A stretch of 64,000 nucleotides of DNA. Source: Desulfotignum sp. (GTDB lineage: Bacteria; Desulfobacterota; Desulfobacteria; Desulfobacterales; Desulfobacteraceae). The notes beneath the pieces are model-generated. The model made no database searches and was not told where the DNA came from. It worked only from the letters and a program-made list of their open reading frames with translations. The stretch covers positions 1 to 64,000 of the forward strand of contig JAGYOW010000012.1 of NCBI GenBank assembly GCA_018399285.1, given 5' to 3'. Of this stretch, positions 30,373 to 39,159 are shown piece after piece (position 1 is the stretch's first letter; each line of letters starts with the position of its first letter). The position numbers were made by a program, and so were the translations under genes.

Positions 30373-31074
30373 TCATTCTTCCACCCGGGTTTCCCGGATA
30401 TCTGCCAGTTTGTCCAGACCCACCATTTTAAATAGCCGTGAATAGTTGCACGATACATGGGTCAGAACGACCCGGATATTTTGCCTGCGCACCTGTTGAA
30501 TCGTGCGGGTCAACGCGGCAAGACCGGACCGGTTGATGGAAAAACTGTCATCAAGCTCAAGGGTCACTGTCTGATTGCTGACTTGAGTCCGGGCAATCTG
30601 TTCAGAAAGCATGTCCGGATCTTGTCCATTGAATCGGCCGGACAGGGTAAAGACAGGTTCATGGCAGCCGGCCGAACAAAGGGTTGCGGAAAAAGGCATG
30701 TCAGCAGGCAGCTGCCGTCTTTTTTCCGCCCGGCTGAGGGCCGCATCCAGTGCCTGACGATCCACAGGCTTGTTGATGAAATCCGAGGCATCCATATCCA
30801 GGGCTTCCATGGCTTTTTCCAGATCCCCATGGCCGGTGATCACGATAATCTGGGAAGAAGTACCCAGGGCTTTGATTTTCCTTAACACGGTCAACCCGTC
30901 CATGCCCGGCATTTTAATGTCTGTAAATACAATTTCAGGTCTGTGTGCCTTGAAAATTTCAAGCCCTTCCAATCCGCTTTGGGCTGTATACACATCATAG
31001 CCATAGGCCGCCAGAAAAAGCCGAAACATGGACAGGGTGGGTTTCTCATCATCGATCACAAGCACTTTGATCAT
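30373..31074 (-). CDS. Response regulator with REC receiver and STAS output domain
   Basis: A 233-residue two-domain protein. Residues 1-120 are a canonical receiver: acidic pocket D8-D9, phospho-acceptor D52 in FTDIKMPGMDG, Thr in VITGHGD and Lys in NKPVD. Residues 128-230 read as a STAS domain, the anti-sigma-factor-antagonist fold: FTLSGRFNGQDP, VTLELDDSFSINRSGLAALTRTI, then VVLTHVS and FKMVGLDKL. There is no DNA-binding domain, so the output must be protein-protein. The ATG lies 26 bases inside the end of the kinase gene, so the two are translationally coupled. Likely it receives phosphate from that kinase and signals to the STAND-BTAD protein or an anti-sigma factor (inference). Confidence 0.87.
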   Translation of the reverse strand: MIKVLVIDDEKPTLSMFRLFLAAYGYDVYTAQSGLEGLEIFKAHRPEIVFTDIKMPGMDGLTVLRKIKALGTSSQIIVITGHGDLEKAMEALDMDASDFINKPVDRQALDAALSRAEKRRQLPADMPFSATLCSAGCHEPVFTLSGRFNGQDPDMLSEQIARTQVSNQTVTLELDDSFSINRSGLAALTRTIQQVRRQNIRVVLTHVSCNYSRLFKMVGLDKLADIRETRVEE

Positions 31075-32956
31075 GGTGTGTTAACTCCTTTGAATAGTGG
31101 GGATCTTTGTGTTCAGGGAAAAGGATTCTGAAAACCGTTCCTTTTCCGGGCCGGCTGGACAGGGAAATGGTGCCGTTATAATCTTTGACAATCCCTTTGA
31201 TAATGGGCAGGCCAAGCCCGAGTCCCTCCCCCATGGGTTTGGTCGTATAAAAAGATTCAAATATGGATTCGGTCATATCCGGGTCGATACCGGCACCATT
31301 GTCTTCAATGTCGATGCCGACCTGATGGTTCATGGAAAAGGTTTGAATGACAATTTTCCCCGGATTTGTGACGTTCAGGGTCTCAATCCGTTCATTGATG
31401 GCATCCCGGGCATTGGTGATCAGGTTGAACAACACTTGTTCCAGCCGGTTGTTGTGGGCCAGGATGGGCGCAATGGTTTTATCCAGTTTCAGGACCAGAT
31501 CAATATTCTGAAGGGTGATCTGGCGCCCGATGATCTTGTGCACCGAAAGAATACAGGTGTTGACGTTGACCCGTTCCCTGGAAAAATCCACTTTTCGTGA
31601 AAAATTTTTCAGCCGGCTGACAATATCAGCGGCCCGGGTGACCTGGTCGCTGATCTCGGTAAGGACCATGGTCAGGTCTTCCGGTTGGACAGCCTGTTTT
31701 CTTCCATGCATCAGACACAGGTATTCGCTGCCCATTTTAATGGCATTGAGCGGCTGGTTGATTTCATGGGCAATACCGGCGGACATTTTTTCCAGGTTGG
31801 CCATTTTGCTGGCCTGAATGAGTTGAGAATCTTTTTCCACCAGTTCGGTGATATCTGTGGTGCCCACGATGATCACATCCTCTTTACCATACGCTGCCGG
31901 GCTGGTATGGATGTTTACAAACACAGGTGCCCCGCTTTTTTTGAAAAATTTGACCTTGGAACGGTTTGCCCCGGTTTCAAGATCAAAAGGTTCATCTTCC
32001 ATAGATGTCATATCCAGTTCACCCAGATCAAACAGCGTCATTTCCATCAGTTCCTGGCGCGTATATTCGAACAGTTCCGTGGCATTGGGATTGGCATCCA
32101 AAATATCAAAACCGGTTTTGTCCACCACAAAGATGGGGTTGGGACCGCTTTTGAAAAGCGAGCGGTATTTTTTCTGCGAGTCTTTCAGGCTGCGGGTGGA
32201 ATCTCTCAGCCGGGACGTCATTTTGATAAACGAATCCGTCAGTTTTGAAATTTCATCGTTCCGGGTTTTGATGTCCTGTTTCAGCGTTTGAAAGTTTTTA
32301 CTGTCAATGACATCAAAGTCCCCCCGGGTCAGCAGATCCGTATATCGGATCAGTGAAGCAATGGGCCGGGTGATGAACAGGGCCAGCCGGTGTGAAAGAA
32401 AAAAGAAAATCAGGGTGACCATGGACAGAAAACTTAAAAATATCCACCGCAACTGGGCAATCAGATTGTCGATATGCTGTTTGTCCAGACCCATCTGAAT
32501 GGATCCGATGGTATAGATGCCTTCTGTGACCGGCACAGTGATGTGAAAGACCCAGTGAGGTCCCATCTCCAGGTTTTTGATCCCCACCTCGCTTGCCGGC
32601 TGCTGTTTGACAATGGTTTTGACCGGGCCCACAAATCCAGTGGTAAAGGTATGGGCCAGGATATTTCCACTGTTGTCCGAAATGATCAGATATTTGACCA
32701 GATCCTTCCGGTTGCCATATCGGGCATCATAGGCCAGGCTGGTAAGTTCGGCCCGGTTTTCAGTGAGAATAAATCCCCGGGCACTGTCTGCAATGCTTTG
32801 TGCAATACCGATGCCTCGGTTTTTCAATTCCCGGGTCAGGCTTGAAATAAGCAGGGCTCTTGTGAACAGGGCGATGATGATGCTGACCAGCAGGGTGACG
32901 CCCAGACAGGAGATGAAAATTTTGTTTTTCAAGGTCAGGTGGGAAAACGGTGTCAT
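31049..32956 (-). CDS. Membrane sensor histidine kinase (HAMP-PAS-HisKA-HATPase)
   Basis: A 635-residue inner-membrane kinase. Membrane segment 1 is about residues 12-32, then a periplasmic sensor domain (about 33-165), membrane segment 2 (about 170-192), HAMP (about 193-245), PAS (about 265-370, KYRSLFKSGPNPIFVVD), HisKA with the phospho-His in SAGIAHEINQPLNAIK, and HATPase with N-box NLITNARDAI, G1 DIEDNGAGI and G2 GEGLGLGLPI. The NQPL motif next to the His is typical of DctB/NtrB-like kinases. Its start overlaps the stop of the binding-protein gene (ATGA) and its end overlaps the REC-STAS gene, so stoichiometric synthesis of sensor parts is likely. Confidence 0.93.
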   Translation of the reverse strand: MTPFSHLTLKNKIFISCLGVTLLVSIIIALFTRALLISSLTRELKNRGIGIAQSIADSARGFILTENRAELTSLAYDARYGNRKDLVKYLIISDNSGNILAHTFTTGFVGPVKTIVKQQPASEVGIKNLEMGPHWVFHITVPVTEGIYTIGSIQMGLDKQHIDNLIAQLRWIFLSFLSMVTLIFFFLSHRLALFITRPIASLIRYTDLLTRGDFDVIDSKNFQTLKQDIKTRNDEISKLTDSFIKMTSRLRDSTRSLKDSQKKYRSLFKSGPNPIFVVDKTGFDILDANPNATELFEYTRQELMEMTLFDLGELDMTSMEDEPFDLETGANRSKVKFFKKSGAPVFVNIHTSPAAYGKEDVIIVGTTDITELVEKDSQLIQASKMANLEKMSAGIAHEINQPLNAIKMGSEYLCLMHGRKQAVQPEDLTMVLTEISDQVTRAADIVSRLKNFSRKVDFSRERVNVNTCILSVHKIIGRQITLQNIDLVLKLDKTIAPILAHNNRLEQVLFNLITNARDAINERIETLNVTNPGKIVIQTFSMNHQVGIDIEDNGAGIDPDMTESIFESFYTTKPMGEGLGLGLPIIKGIVKDYNGTISLSSRPGKGTVFRILFPEHKDPHYSKELTHHDQSACDR

Positions 32957-34173
32957 GGCAACAATACCAGATTTTCGTTTCTGATGACGGTAAAATAAAC
33001 CTGATCCAGGCCCTGGCTGTCTTTGGGACCGAAGCTCAGACGATTTTTAATGCCAAGGTCAAAATCATTCACAGATTTAATGGCCTGGATAAAAGACTGC
33101 CGGGTGAGGTTTCGTCCGGCCCGTTCCAGCCCCTCCACCAGAATTTTTGCGTTGATATACCCTTCCAGTCCCACAAAACTGGGCCGGCTGTCCGGATAGT
33201 ACCGGTTTAATAACCGGTTATATTCATTGACACCCGGCAGGTCTTCTTTGGAAAGATCTATGGATGGCGGCGGTACCACTTGCGTGACAATCACTCCTTC
33301 CCCATCCGGCCCGAGCCGCCGGGCAAGTTCTTTGGATCCCACAAAAGAAACATTGTGAAACAGCGGGGTAAAATTCTGCCGGCGGGCCAGCTGGATGAAT
33401 CTGGCACAGCTGTCATAGGTTCCGATCATGACCACGGCCTGGGCATCGGATTGAATAATCTGCGCCAGTCCGGCTTCCACATCCAGGGTTCCCCGGATAT
33501 AGGAGCCTTTGGCCACAGGTACCAGATCGTATTGTTTCAGGGCGATTTCGGTTCCCCTGAGCCCGTCGAGTCCATATTCATCATACTGATAGAAAACAGC
33601 GACCCGGGTCATCCCTTTCTGTTTTACGATCAGATCTACAGCTGCCTGGGTTTCCTGGTAATAGGATGCCCGGATATTGATTAGAAAAGGATTGGGCGGC
33701 TGGCGCAGCCGCTGGGCACCGGTGAACATCCCTACCAGGGGGATTTCCGCTTCATTGATCAGAGGAATGATGCGGACCGTGGTGGGGGTCCCCACATAAC
33801 AGAACAGCGCAAACACCTTTTTTTCAAGGATCAGCTGCTGGGTATTGTAAAGGCACTGAGAGGGATTGTATTCATCATCCATGGCCACCAGCTGTATTTG
33901 TCTGCCATGCACGCCTCCCTGCTGGTTGATATCAGACAGATAAGACATGGCGCCCTGAATCATCTGGGTGCCCAGATACCCTGCATGACCCCCTAATGCC
34001 AGGGAAGACCCGATCAGAATCTCGTTGTCGGAAATGCCGTTTCGGCCGCCCTGGACCGATTCTGTCTCAGGCGGCATGCCGCAGGCAATACAGAACAGCA
34101 GAAAAAAACCTGTCAGACAATGGACGATACAGTACCTGATCACGTTACTTTTCATCCTTTGGCAAAAGTCCAT
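32953..34173 (-). CDS. Periplasmic Leu/Ile/Val-type binding lipoprotein, likely co-sensor of the kinase
   Basis: A 406-residue solute-binding protein of the branched-chain amino acid receptor family (Peripla_BP_6). A signal peptide ends in the lipobox FCIAC (C31), so it is anchored by lipid; the mature part starts GISDNEILIGSSLALGG, typical for these receptors, and continues through the two lobes (GYLGTQMIQGAMSYLSDINQQGGVHGR, VAVFYQYDEYGLDG). There are no ABC permease or ATPase genes around, and the stop overlaps the kinase start, so it probably delivers ligand information to the kinase instead of feeding a transporter. Ligand unknown. ATG at 34173 has a poor ribosome site; ATG at 34155 is an alternative. 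Confidence 0.88.
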   Translation of the reverse strand: MDFCQRMKSNVIRYCIVHCLTGFFLLFCIACGMPPETESVQGGRNGISDNEILIGSSLALGGHAGYLGTQMIQGAMSYLSDINQQGGVHGRQIQLVAMDDEYNPSQCLYNTQQLILEKKVFALFCYVGTPTTVRIIPLINEAEIPLVGMFTGAQRLRQPPNPFLINIRASYYQETQAAVDLIVKQKGMTRVAVFYQYDEYGLDGLRGTEIALKQYDLVPVAKGSYIRGTLDVEAGLAQIIQSDAQAVVMIGTYDSCARFIQLARRQNFTPLFHNVSFVGSKELARRLGPDGEGVIVTQVVPPPSIDLSKEDLPGVNEYNRLLNRYYPDSRPSFVGLEGYINAKILVEGLERAGRNLTRQSFIQAIKSVNDFDLGIKNRLSFGPKDSQGLDQVYFTVIRNENLVLLP

Positions 34174-34247
34174 GCCGTTTCAACAAAATCGTGTGTTCCG
34201 GATAAGAACGACCGTCACATTCCAGGATTTTGGATGGTGAAATAACA

Positions 34248-34373
34248 ATGAGCATACCTGTATCCTCCTTTGATAAATATGTAGCCCGAATCTTTTTAAA
34301 AAACAATGACAGAATTATTTATGTGCACCATGAGGAATTTTTTCAGACCTTGACAAGGATTGAGCAATCATAG
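34248..34373 (+). CDS. Possible 41-residue protein
   Basis: An open frame of 41 codons starts at ATG 34248 with GGTG about 11 bases upstream and stops 12 bases before the Rossmann-protein ATG. The predicted peptide is mixed charged and hydrophobic (DKYVARIF, DRIIYVHHEEFFQ) with no membrane segment. I do not recognise it. It is supported only by spacing and by a clean frame, and its AT-rich codons differ from the neighbours. Confidence 0.3.
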   Translation: MSIPVSSFDKYVARIFLKNNDRIIYVHHEEFFQTLTRIEQS

Positions 34374-34385
34374 GATAACCGGAAC

Positions 34386-35033
34386 ATGGCACAAGTATGG
34401 ATCATCGGCAGCGGCAGGTTCGGGCTCAGGGCGGCCCGGTTCATGCGCAAAGACAAAAGCCGAAGAATGGATGTGACCCTGGTGGACCGGGACAGGCAAA
34501 GTCTTGAAAAAGCCGGTTCACTGGGATGCACCACCGTGGCCGGAGACGGGGTGGATTTTCTGTTCAAGGAAATGACCCGGACCCGGGGACCGGACTGGGT
34601 GGTGCCGGCCGTACCCGTGCATCTGGCCTGGGAATGGTGCCGTTTCACACTGGGAACCCATCGCCTGGTTTCCTGTCCTCTGCCCGATGAAATTGACAGA
34701 TGCCTGCCAAATCCCATGCGGGGAACAGACAACCAGATTTATGTCAGTCATGCGGATTTTTTGTGCCCTCCCAACTGCTCTGAACCCGATGATAAGTGCA
34801 CGGTCACCGGCCAACCCAGAAAAAAAGATATGTTCCGGTTGATTGCTGAACTGAATGTTCCGGAAGTACTGCCGTTTGTCATTCAAAGCCGGCAACTCGG
34901 GCCGGGGGTGGGGGGATATTCACCGGCCGATCTGTATGCGCTGGCGGACCGGATTTCCCGGCACAAAGGCCAGTGCCTGGTGGCCACGGCCTGCCGGTGC
35001 CACGGGGTGATATCCGGCGGCGTTGTCACATAA
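34386..35033 (+). CDS. Small NAD(P)-binding Rossmann protein of unknown role
   Basis: A 215-residue protein beginning with the dinucleotide-binding signature IIGSGRFGLRAARFM (residues 6-20), then VTLVDRDRQSLEKA, as in TrkA-N or dehydrogenase Rossmann domains. The C-terminal half carries cysteines (FLCPPNC near 120, CLVATACRCHG near 198) that could bind metal or a cluster. I do not recognise a characterised family beyond the fold; databases often label such genes potassium-transport related, but no channel or transporter is nearby. It is divergent from the signalling cassette, so it could be a target of it, which is speculation. Confidence 0.7.
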   Translation: MAQVWIIGSGRFGLRAARFMRKDKSRRMDVTLVDRDRQSLEKAGSLGCTTVAGDGVDFLFKEMTRTRGPDWVVPAVPVHLAWEWCRFTLGTHRLVSCPLPDEIDRCLPNPMRGTDNQIYVSHADFLCPPNCSEPDDKCTVTGQPRKKDMFRLIAELNVPEVLPFVIQSRQLGPGVGGYSPADLYALADRISRHKGQCLVATACRCHGVISGGVVT

Positions 35034-35127
35034 AATCTGTTCGGCCCAACAGAAAATCATTTGAACCCATCCGTTAAAACCCGCTCATAGTCAAGACCGT
35101 TGTTGGTTGCAGGATTGAAAATAGATA

Positions 35128-35158
35128 TTGACAAAATATTTATTCTGTTTATAGAATA
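35128..35158 (+). promoter_or_regulatory. Promoter overlapping a TetR-operator-like dyad
   Basis: TTGACA at 35128 and TATAGA at 35150, 16 bases apart, make a good sigma-70-type promoter for the TetR gene at 35192. The inverted repeat TATTCT-N6-AGAATA (35141-35158) overlaps the -10 box, the position expected for an autoregulating TetR repressor. Confidence 0.55.
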
Positions 35159-35191
35159 CTCATTCTAAAAAATGAAACAACGAGTTTAATT

Positions 35192-35803
35192 ATGGCTGCC
35201 TTGACCCGAAAACAAAGAGACCGACAGAAGAAAGCGCCGGGAAAATTCTGGCGGCAGCCCTGGCTATGTTTGCCGAAGGCGGGTTTCACAACACCACCAT
35301 GGCCAGATTTCCAAAGCAGCCCAGTATCCGCTGGCACCATCTATAAATATTTTCCTGAAAAAGAGATGTACCATGACCTGGTGATCGAGCGGGTCCATGA
35401 ACTGGGGCGGATTTTGTATGACATCGCCCATCAACAGGACGTGAGCGTGACAGACCGGCTTCTGGCTGCCCTCAAAGCCCAGGCCCGGTTTTATAGAGAC
35501 AATCAGGACGTGGTGAAAATTTATATTTCTGAAAGAAGCAATATTGATAGCGTGGGCATGCCCCAGCTCAACGAGCGGGTGAACCGCCCCATGAGCGCAT
35601 GGTGCAGCTGTTTGAAACCATGTTTGACCAGGGATCCGGGAAAAGGTGTTCAAAACTTACCCGGCCCGGGACATGGCGGAACTGTTTGCCGATATCGTGC
35701 ATTAGCGGGCTGGTCCGGTCTGTTCCGGGAGGAGGACCCAACCCAGTCAGACCGTCGGCTGTCCATGATTTTTGAGATGTTTACAACCGGTATACAAAAA
35801 TAA
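35192..35803 (+). pseudogene. TetR-family regulator, frameshifted
   Basis: Pieces in different frames rebuild a normal TetR repressor of about 205 residues: helix-turn-helix with ILAAALAMFAEGGFHNTTM and GTIYKYFP (about 35240-35360), then a ligand domain with ISERSNIDSVGMPQLNERV (35525-35580) and MFDQG, ending SMIFEMFTTGIQK. Breaks occur near 35225, 35300, 35590, 35640 and 35700. In this family the N-terminal HTH binds an operator, released by an acyl-CoA or similar ligand. It directly precedes an acyl-CoA dehydrogenase, so it probably controls fatty-acid degradation genes. Confidence 0.75.
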
Positions 35804-35829
35804 ATATATAGACAAGGAGATCGTATCCC

Positions 35830-37617
35830 ATGGCACAATCCATTGCAGACCGAAGAGATCAGGAGTTTGTCCTTCATGAGATGCTCAACGCCGCAGATCT
35901 GCATCCCATGAACGGTTCAGGAATTCAACAAAAACCATGGACATGGTATTGACCGAGGCCCAAATCTGTCAAGGAACTTTTGCCCGTCAGCAAGGAAGGC
36001 GATGAGACCTGTGTCCTGAAAACGGCAAAGTCACGATTCCGCCGTGCTTTCACCGGGCGTATAAGTTGTTTTGTGAAGGGGAATGGGTGGCCATGTGTGA
36101 TGATCCGGAATTCGGCGGCCAGGCATGCCCCGGGTGCTTTCCATGGCTGCCGGCGAATTGTTCACCGGGGCCAACTGCGCCTTCATGTACCCGGGCCCGA
36201 CCCACGGGGCCGGCAAACTGGTGGAAGAGTTCGGCACCGAAGACCAGAAGAAAATATCTGAAAATCTGTATACCGGAAATGGGCCGGCACCATGTGTTTG
36301 ACTGAACCCGAAGCCGGGTCGGACGTGGGCAACCTGACCACTATCGCCAAACGCAATGAAGACGGAACCTTTTCCATTACCGGCAGCAAGATTTTCATCT
36401 CCGGCGGTGACCAGGATCTCACCGAAAATATCATCCATCCGGTGCTGGCCCGCATTGAAGGGGCCCCTGGCCGGTACCAAGGGAATTTCACTGTTTCTGG
36501 TTCCCAAATACCGGGTCAATGAAGACGGCACCATCGGCGAATCCAATGATGTGACCTGCACCGGTCTGGAAGAAAATGGGATTCACGGCAATGCCACTGC
36601 GTCCCCTGGCCTTCGGCTCCAAAGGCAATTGCATCGGCGAGCTGCTGGGCGAAGAGAACAAGGGCATGAAAGCCATGTTCGTGATGATGAATGAGGCCCG
36701 GTTGGGGGTCGGGCTCCAGGGATTCGGCTTTGCCATGCGTCCTATGTCAATGCAGTCAATTATGCAAAAGAAAGAATCCAGGGCACGGACCTGACCAAGA
36801 TATTTGACAAAGACCCCAAACCCGTGGCCATCATCAATCATCCGGATGTCAAACGCCAGCTGCTGCACATGAAAGCCTATGTGGACGGCATGCGGAGCCT
36901 GATGTATTTCACGGCCCTGTGTTTTGACAAGGTGCTCACGTCCGCCGATGAAACCGACAAAGAGACCTGGCAGGGGCTGATCGAACTGCTGATTCCCGTG
37001 GTGAAAGGCTATATCACGGACCGGGCGTTTGAGGTGTGTACCCAGGGCGTCCAGGTATTTGGCGGGTACGGGTTTATCAGCGAATATCCCCAGGAACAGC
37101 TGCTTCGAGACTGTAAAATCACTTCCATTTATGAGGGCACCAACGGGATCCAGGCCATGGATCTTCTGGGCAGAAAACTGGGCCTGAAAAAAGGCAAGCC
37201 GTTCATGGACCTGTTGACCCGGATGAACCAGACCATTGCCGCAGCCATGAAATCCCGAACTGGCAGACATGGCCGTGCGGGTGGAAAACAGCGGTGAACA
37301 AGCTGGAGAAACCGCCATGCACATGGGTATGACTGCCATGTCCGAAAAAGTGCTGGATGCTTTTGCCGTGGCCCATCCGTTTCTGGATGTCACAGGGGAC
37401 GTGGTCCCGGCCTGGCTGAACTGTGGCGGGCTGTCACGGCCCGAGCCTTAAAATCAAGTCCGCCGCCAGAAAAGGATGCTGCATTTTATCAGGCTGTGTG
37501 ACTACGGCAAAATACTTTATTCAATGGGTTCTGCCGGCAACTTTAGGAAAGATGGATGCGTTGAAAGGCACATATTCCGCCATCATGGAAATGCCGGATG
37601 AGGCATTTCCTGCATAA
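35830..37617 (+). pseudogene. Acyl-CoA dehydrogenase (about 595 residues), frameshifted
   Basis: Fragments read as one long acyl-CoA dehydrogenase with C-terminal extension: N-terminal helical part, the FAD/substrate loop MCLTEPEAGSDVGNL (about 36292) and FSITGSKIFISGG, then KERIQGTDL, a helical C-terminal domain with QVFGGYGFISEYPQEQ (about 37050-37100) and YEGTNGIQAMDLLGRK. It would oxidise acyl-CoA using FAD, passing electrons to ETF. About eight indels break it, chiefly in the first 1 kb (near 35930, 36130, 36275, 36475, 36580, 36745), and again near 37250 and 37430. The stretch 36784-37250 is clean. It follows a TetR gene by 27 bases. Confidence 0.85.
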
Positions 37618-37646
37618 TTTTTTGCTGAAATTAAAGAGAAATCGAT

Positions 37647-37703
37647 AGACACGGGATGTCTTTATAAACGGCACCATGGCGTTTTTAAGGACATCCCGTG
37701 TCT
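37647..37703. terminator. Long imperfect palindrome between convergent genes
   Basis: AGACACGGGATGTC (37647-37660) pairs with GACATCCCGTGTCT (37690-37703) over 14 bases, and inside the loop AAACG (37666-37670) can pair with CGTTT (37680-37684). It lies 30 bases after the acyl-CoA dehydrogenase stop and contains the stop (37685) of the convergent PspF-like gene, so it can act as a terminator for both strands. Confidence 0.6.
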
Positions 37704-38704
37704 CTGGTCGGCTTGAACATGTTCTTATTCAACCGGTGGCGTTTCAAAAGCCGGTTGAGCTGCCGGGGGTGACGCTGGCAGCTGCCGCCGCCTGATCAAT
37801 CCGGCCCCGGGTCTGCCCTAAAAAGGGTGGTCAGGTACGCCTGTTCAAACCGGTCTATGGCAGACTGCCGGGCTTTGGACAATGGGGTGCCGGTATCGTT
37901 GCCAGGATCAGAGTCATCCCCATCCGGCATGGTATCCAGCGGAAAACTCTGGGGCATGAGCAGGTCTGTCTGCTCCAGGATACAGGCCCGCTCCAGAAGA
38001 TTTTCCAGTTCCCGGATGTTGCCGGGCCAGTCATACCGCTGGAACCGGTCCATCACCATGGATGGATTCCGGTAATTTTTTTGCCGTATTTGATGTTCAG
38101 TTTTTTCAGAAACACCTCGATCAGACCGGGCAGATCCTCCAGCCGGTCCCGAAGTGCTGGAATTGTAATGGGAAACACGTTCAAACGGTAATACAGGTCT
38201 TTTCTGAATTGACCGGTCTGCACTAGATGGGATATCCGCATTGGTGGCGGCAATGATCCGGACATCTGCTTTCAGAAGTGTGTCACCGCCCACGCGGCTG
38301 TAAATACCGTCCTGGAGCACCTGCAGCAGTTTGATCTGGGCGGACGGGGTGATGGTGCCGATTTCATCCAGAAAAAGTCCCGCCCATGGCCATTTCGAAT
38401 TTTCCGGGTTTTCTGCGGTCCGCCCCGGTAAACGCGCCTTTTTCATGCCCGAACAGCTCACTTTCGATCAACGTGTCGAATGGCCCGCAATGGACTTCTA
38501 TAAACGGTTTGTCAAACCGCTGGCTGTGCCAGTGAATCAACCGGGCTGTCATGCCTTTGCCCGTGCCGGTATCGCCGAGCAGCAGCACGGTGGCAATGGT
38601 GGGAGCCACGGACCGGATGTTTTCATGCACTTTTTCATGTGCAGGTTTTGGGAGACAAGATCCATATCCCCAGGCCCGCGACTCAACACCAGTATTTCTT
38701 TCAT
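37685..38704 (-). pseudogene. PspF-like sigma-54 activator without receiver domain, frameshifted
   Basis: About 335 residues when rejoined: Walker [14 protein letters not shown] (about 38600), GAFTGA loop ([17 protein letters not shown], about 38440), [12 protein letters not shown] (Walker B), the [12 protein letters not shown] region (about 38200), ENLLERACILE and a C-terminal Fis-type HTH (PRQLNRLLKRH, about 37750). GAFTGA contacts sigma-54, so this would be an enhancer-binding activator. No receiver domain precedes the AAA+ module and the ATG at 38704 has AGGAAC upstream, so it resembles PspF. Indels near 38640, 38385, 38225, 38080 and 37800 break it. It converges on the acyl-CoA dehydrogenase. 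Confidence 0.75.
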
Positions 38705-38842
38705 GGGAGTTCCTTGTAAGCAATACTTGAACGATCGGTTTCACAGGCGTGAAACCGTTTTCAATCCGGATAAAAGTATTAACAGCCCCAACCGGTTCTG
38801 TCAATTACTGATTGCCGGCACTTTCTGGTGTGCATGTGGGGA

Positions 38843-39098
38843 TCAGGCGGCTTCACCCGGGTTGGAAAGATGAAAATCCAGAACCTGAATGAGTTTTGGA
38901 ACCCGTGCTGGTGGTCAATTTTCCCCTGACGGTCACGGTTTTTCGCAGATGCTGTAGCAAAGACCTGCCGGCACCGGTATCCGCCACCGTGACAATATCT
39001 TCATCAAATGTCACGATGGCGGTACCCAGAATTATACCGTTGGTATCCCAGGATGCAGGGATGACAATCCCTGTGATGGATGTGAGTTGATGTGCCAT
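38843..39098 (-). CDS. Small OB-fold-like conserved protein, one frameshift near the end
   Basis: About 84 residues: ITGIVIPASWDTNGIILG, then VADTGAGRSLLQHLRKTVTVRGKL, a short beta-rich pattern like small tRNA_anti/OB-type proteins found in deltaproteobacteria that measure a ligand near a central turn. Function unknown. The frame as given stops at 38853; removing one A from an AAAA run near 38896 gives the more natural ending LIQVLDFHLSNPGEAA and a stop at 38843. It lies between the PspF-like regulator and leuA. Confidence 0.55.
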
Positions 39099-39111
39099 GC
39101 CCGGGACAATT

Positions 39112-39155
39112 GCAAATACCGGGCCAGTAAATAATCAGCCGGCAAATACCGGGCC
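39112..39155. repeat. Two direct copies of a 14-bp sequence
   Basis: GCAAATACCGGGCC occurs at 39112-39125 and 39142-39155, 30 bases apart, just after the leuA stop. It could be a slipped duplication; no hairpin or gene is associated. Confidence 0.6.
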
Positions 39156-39159
39156 GGGG

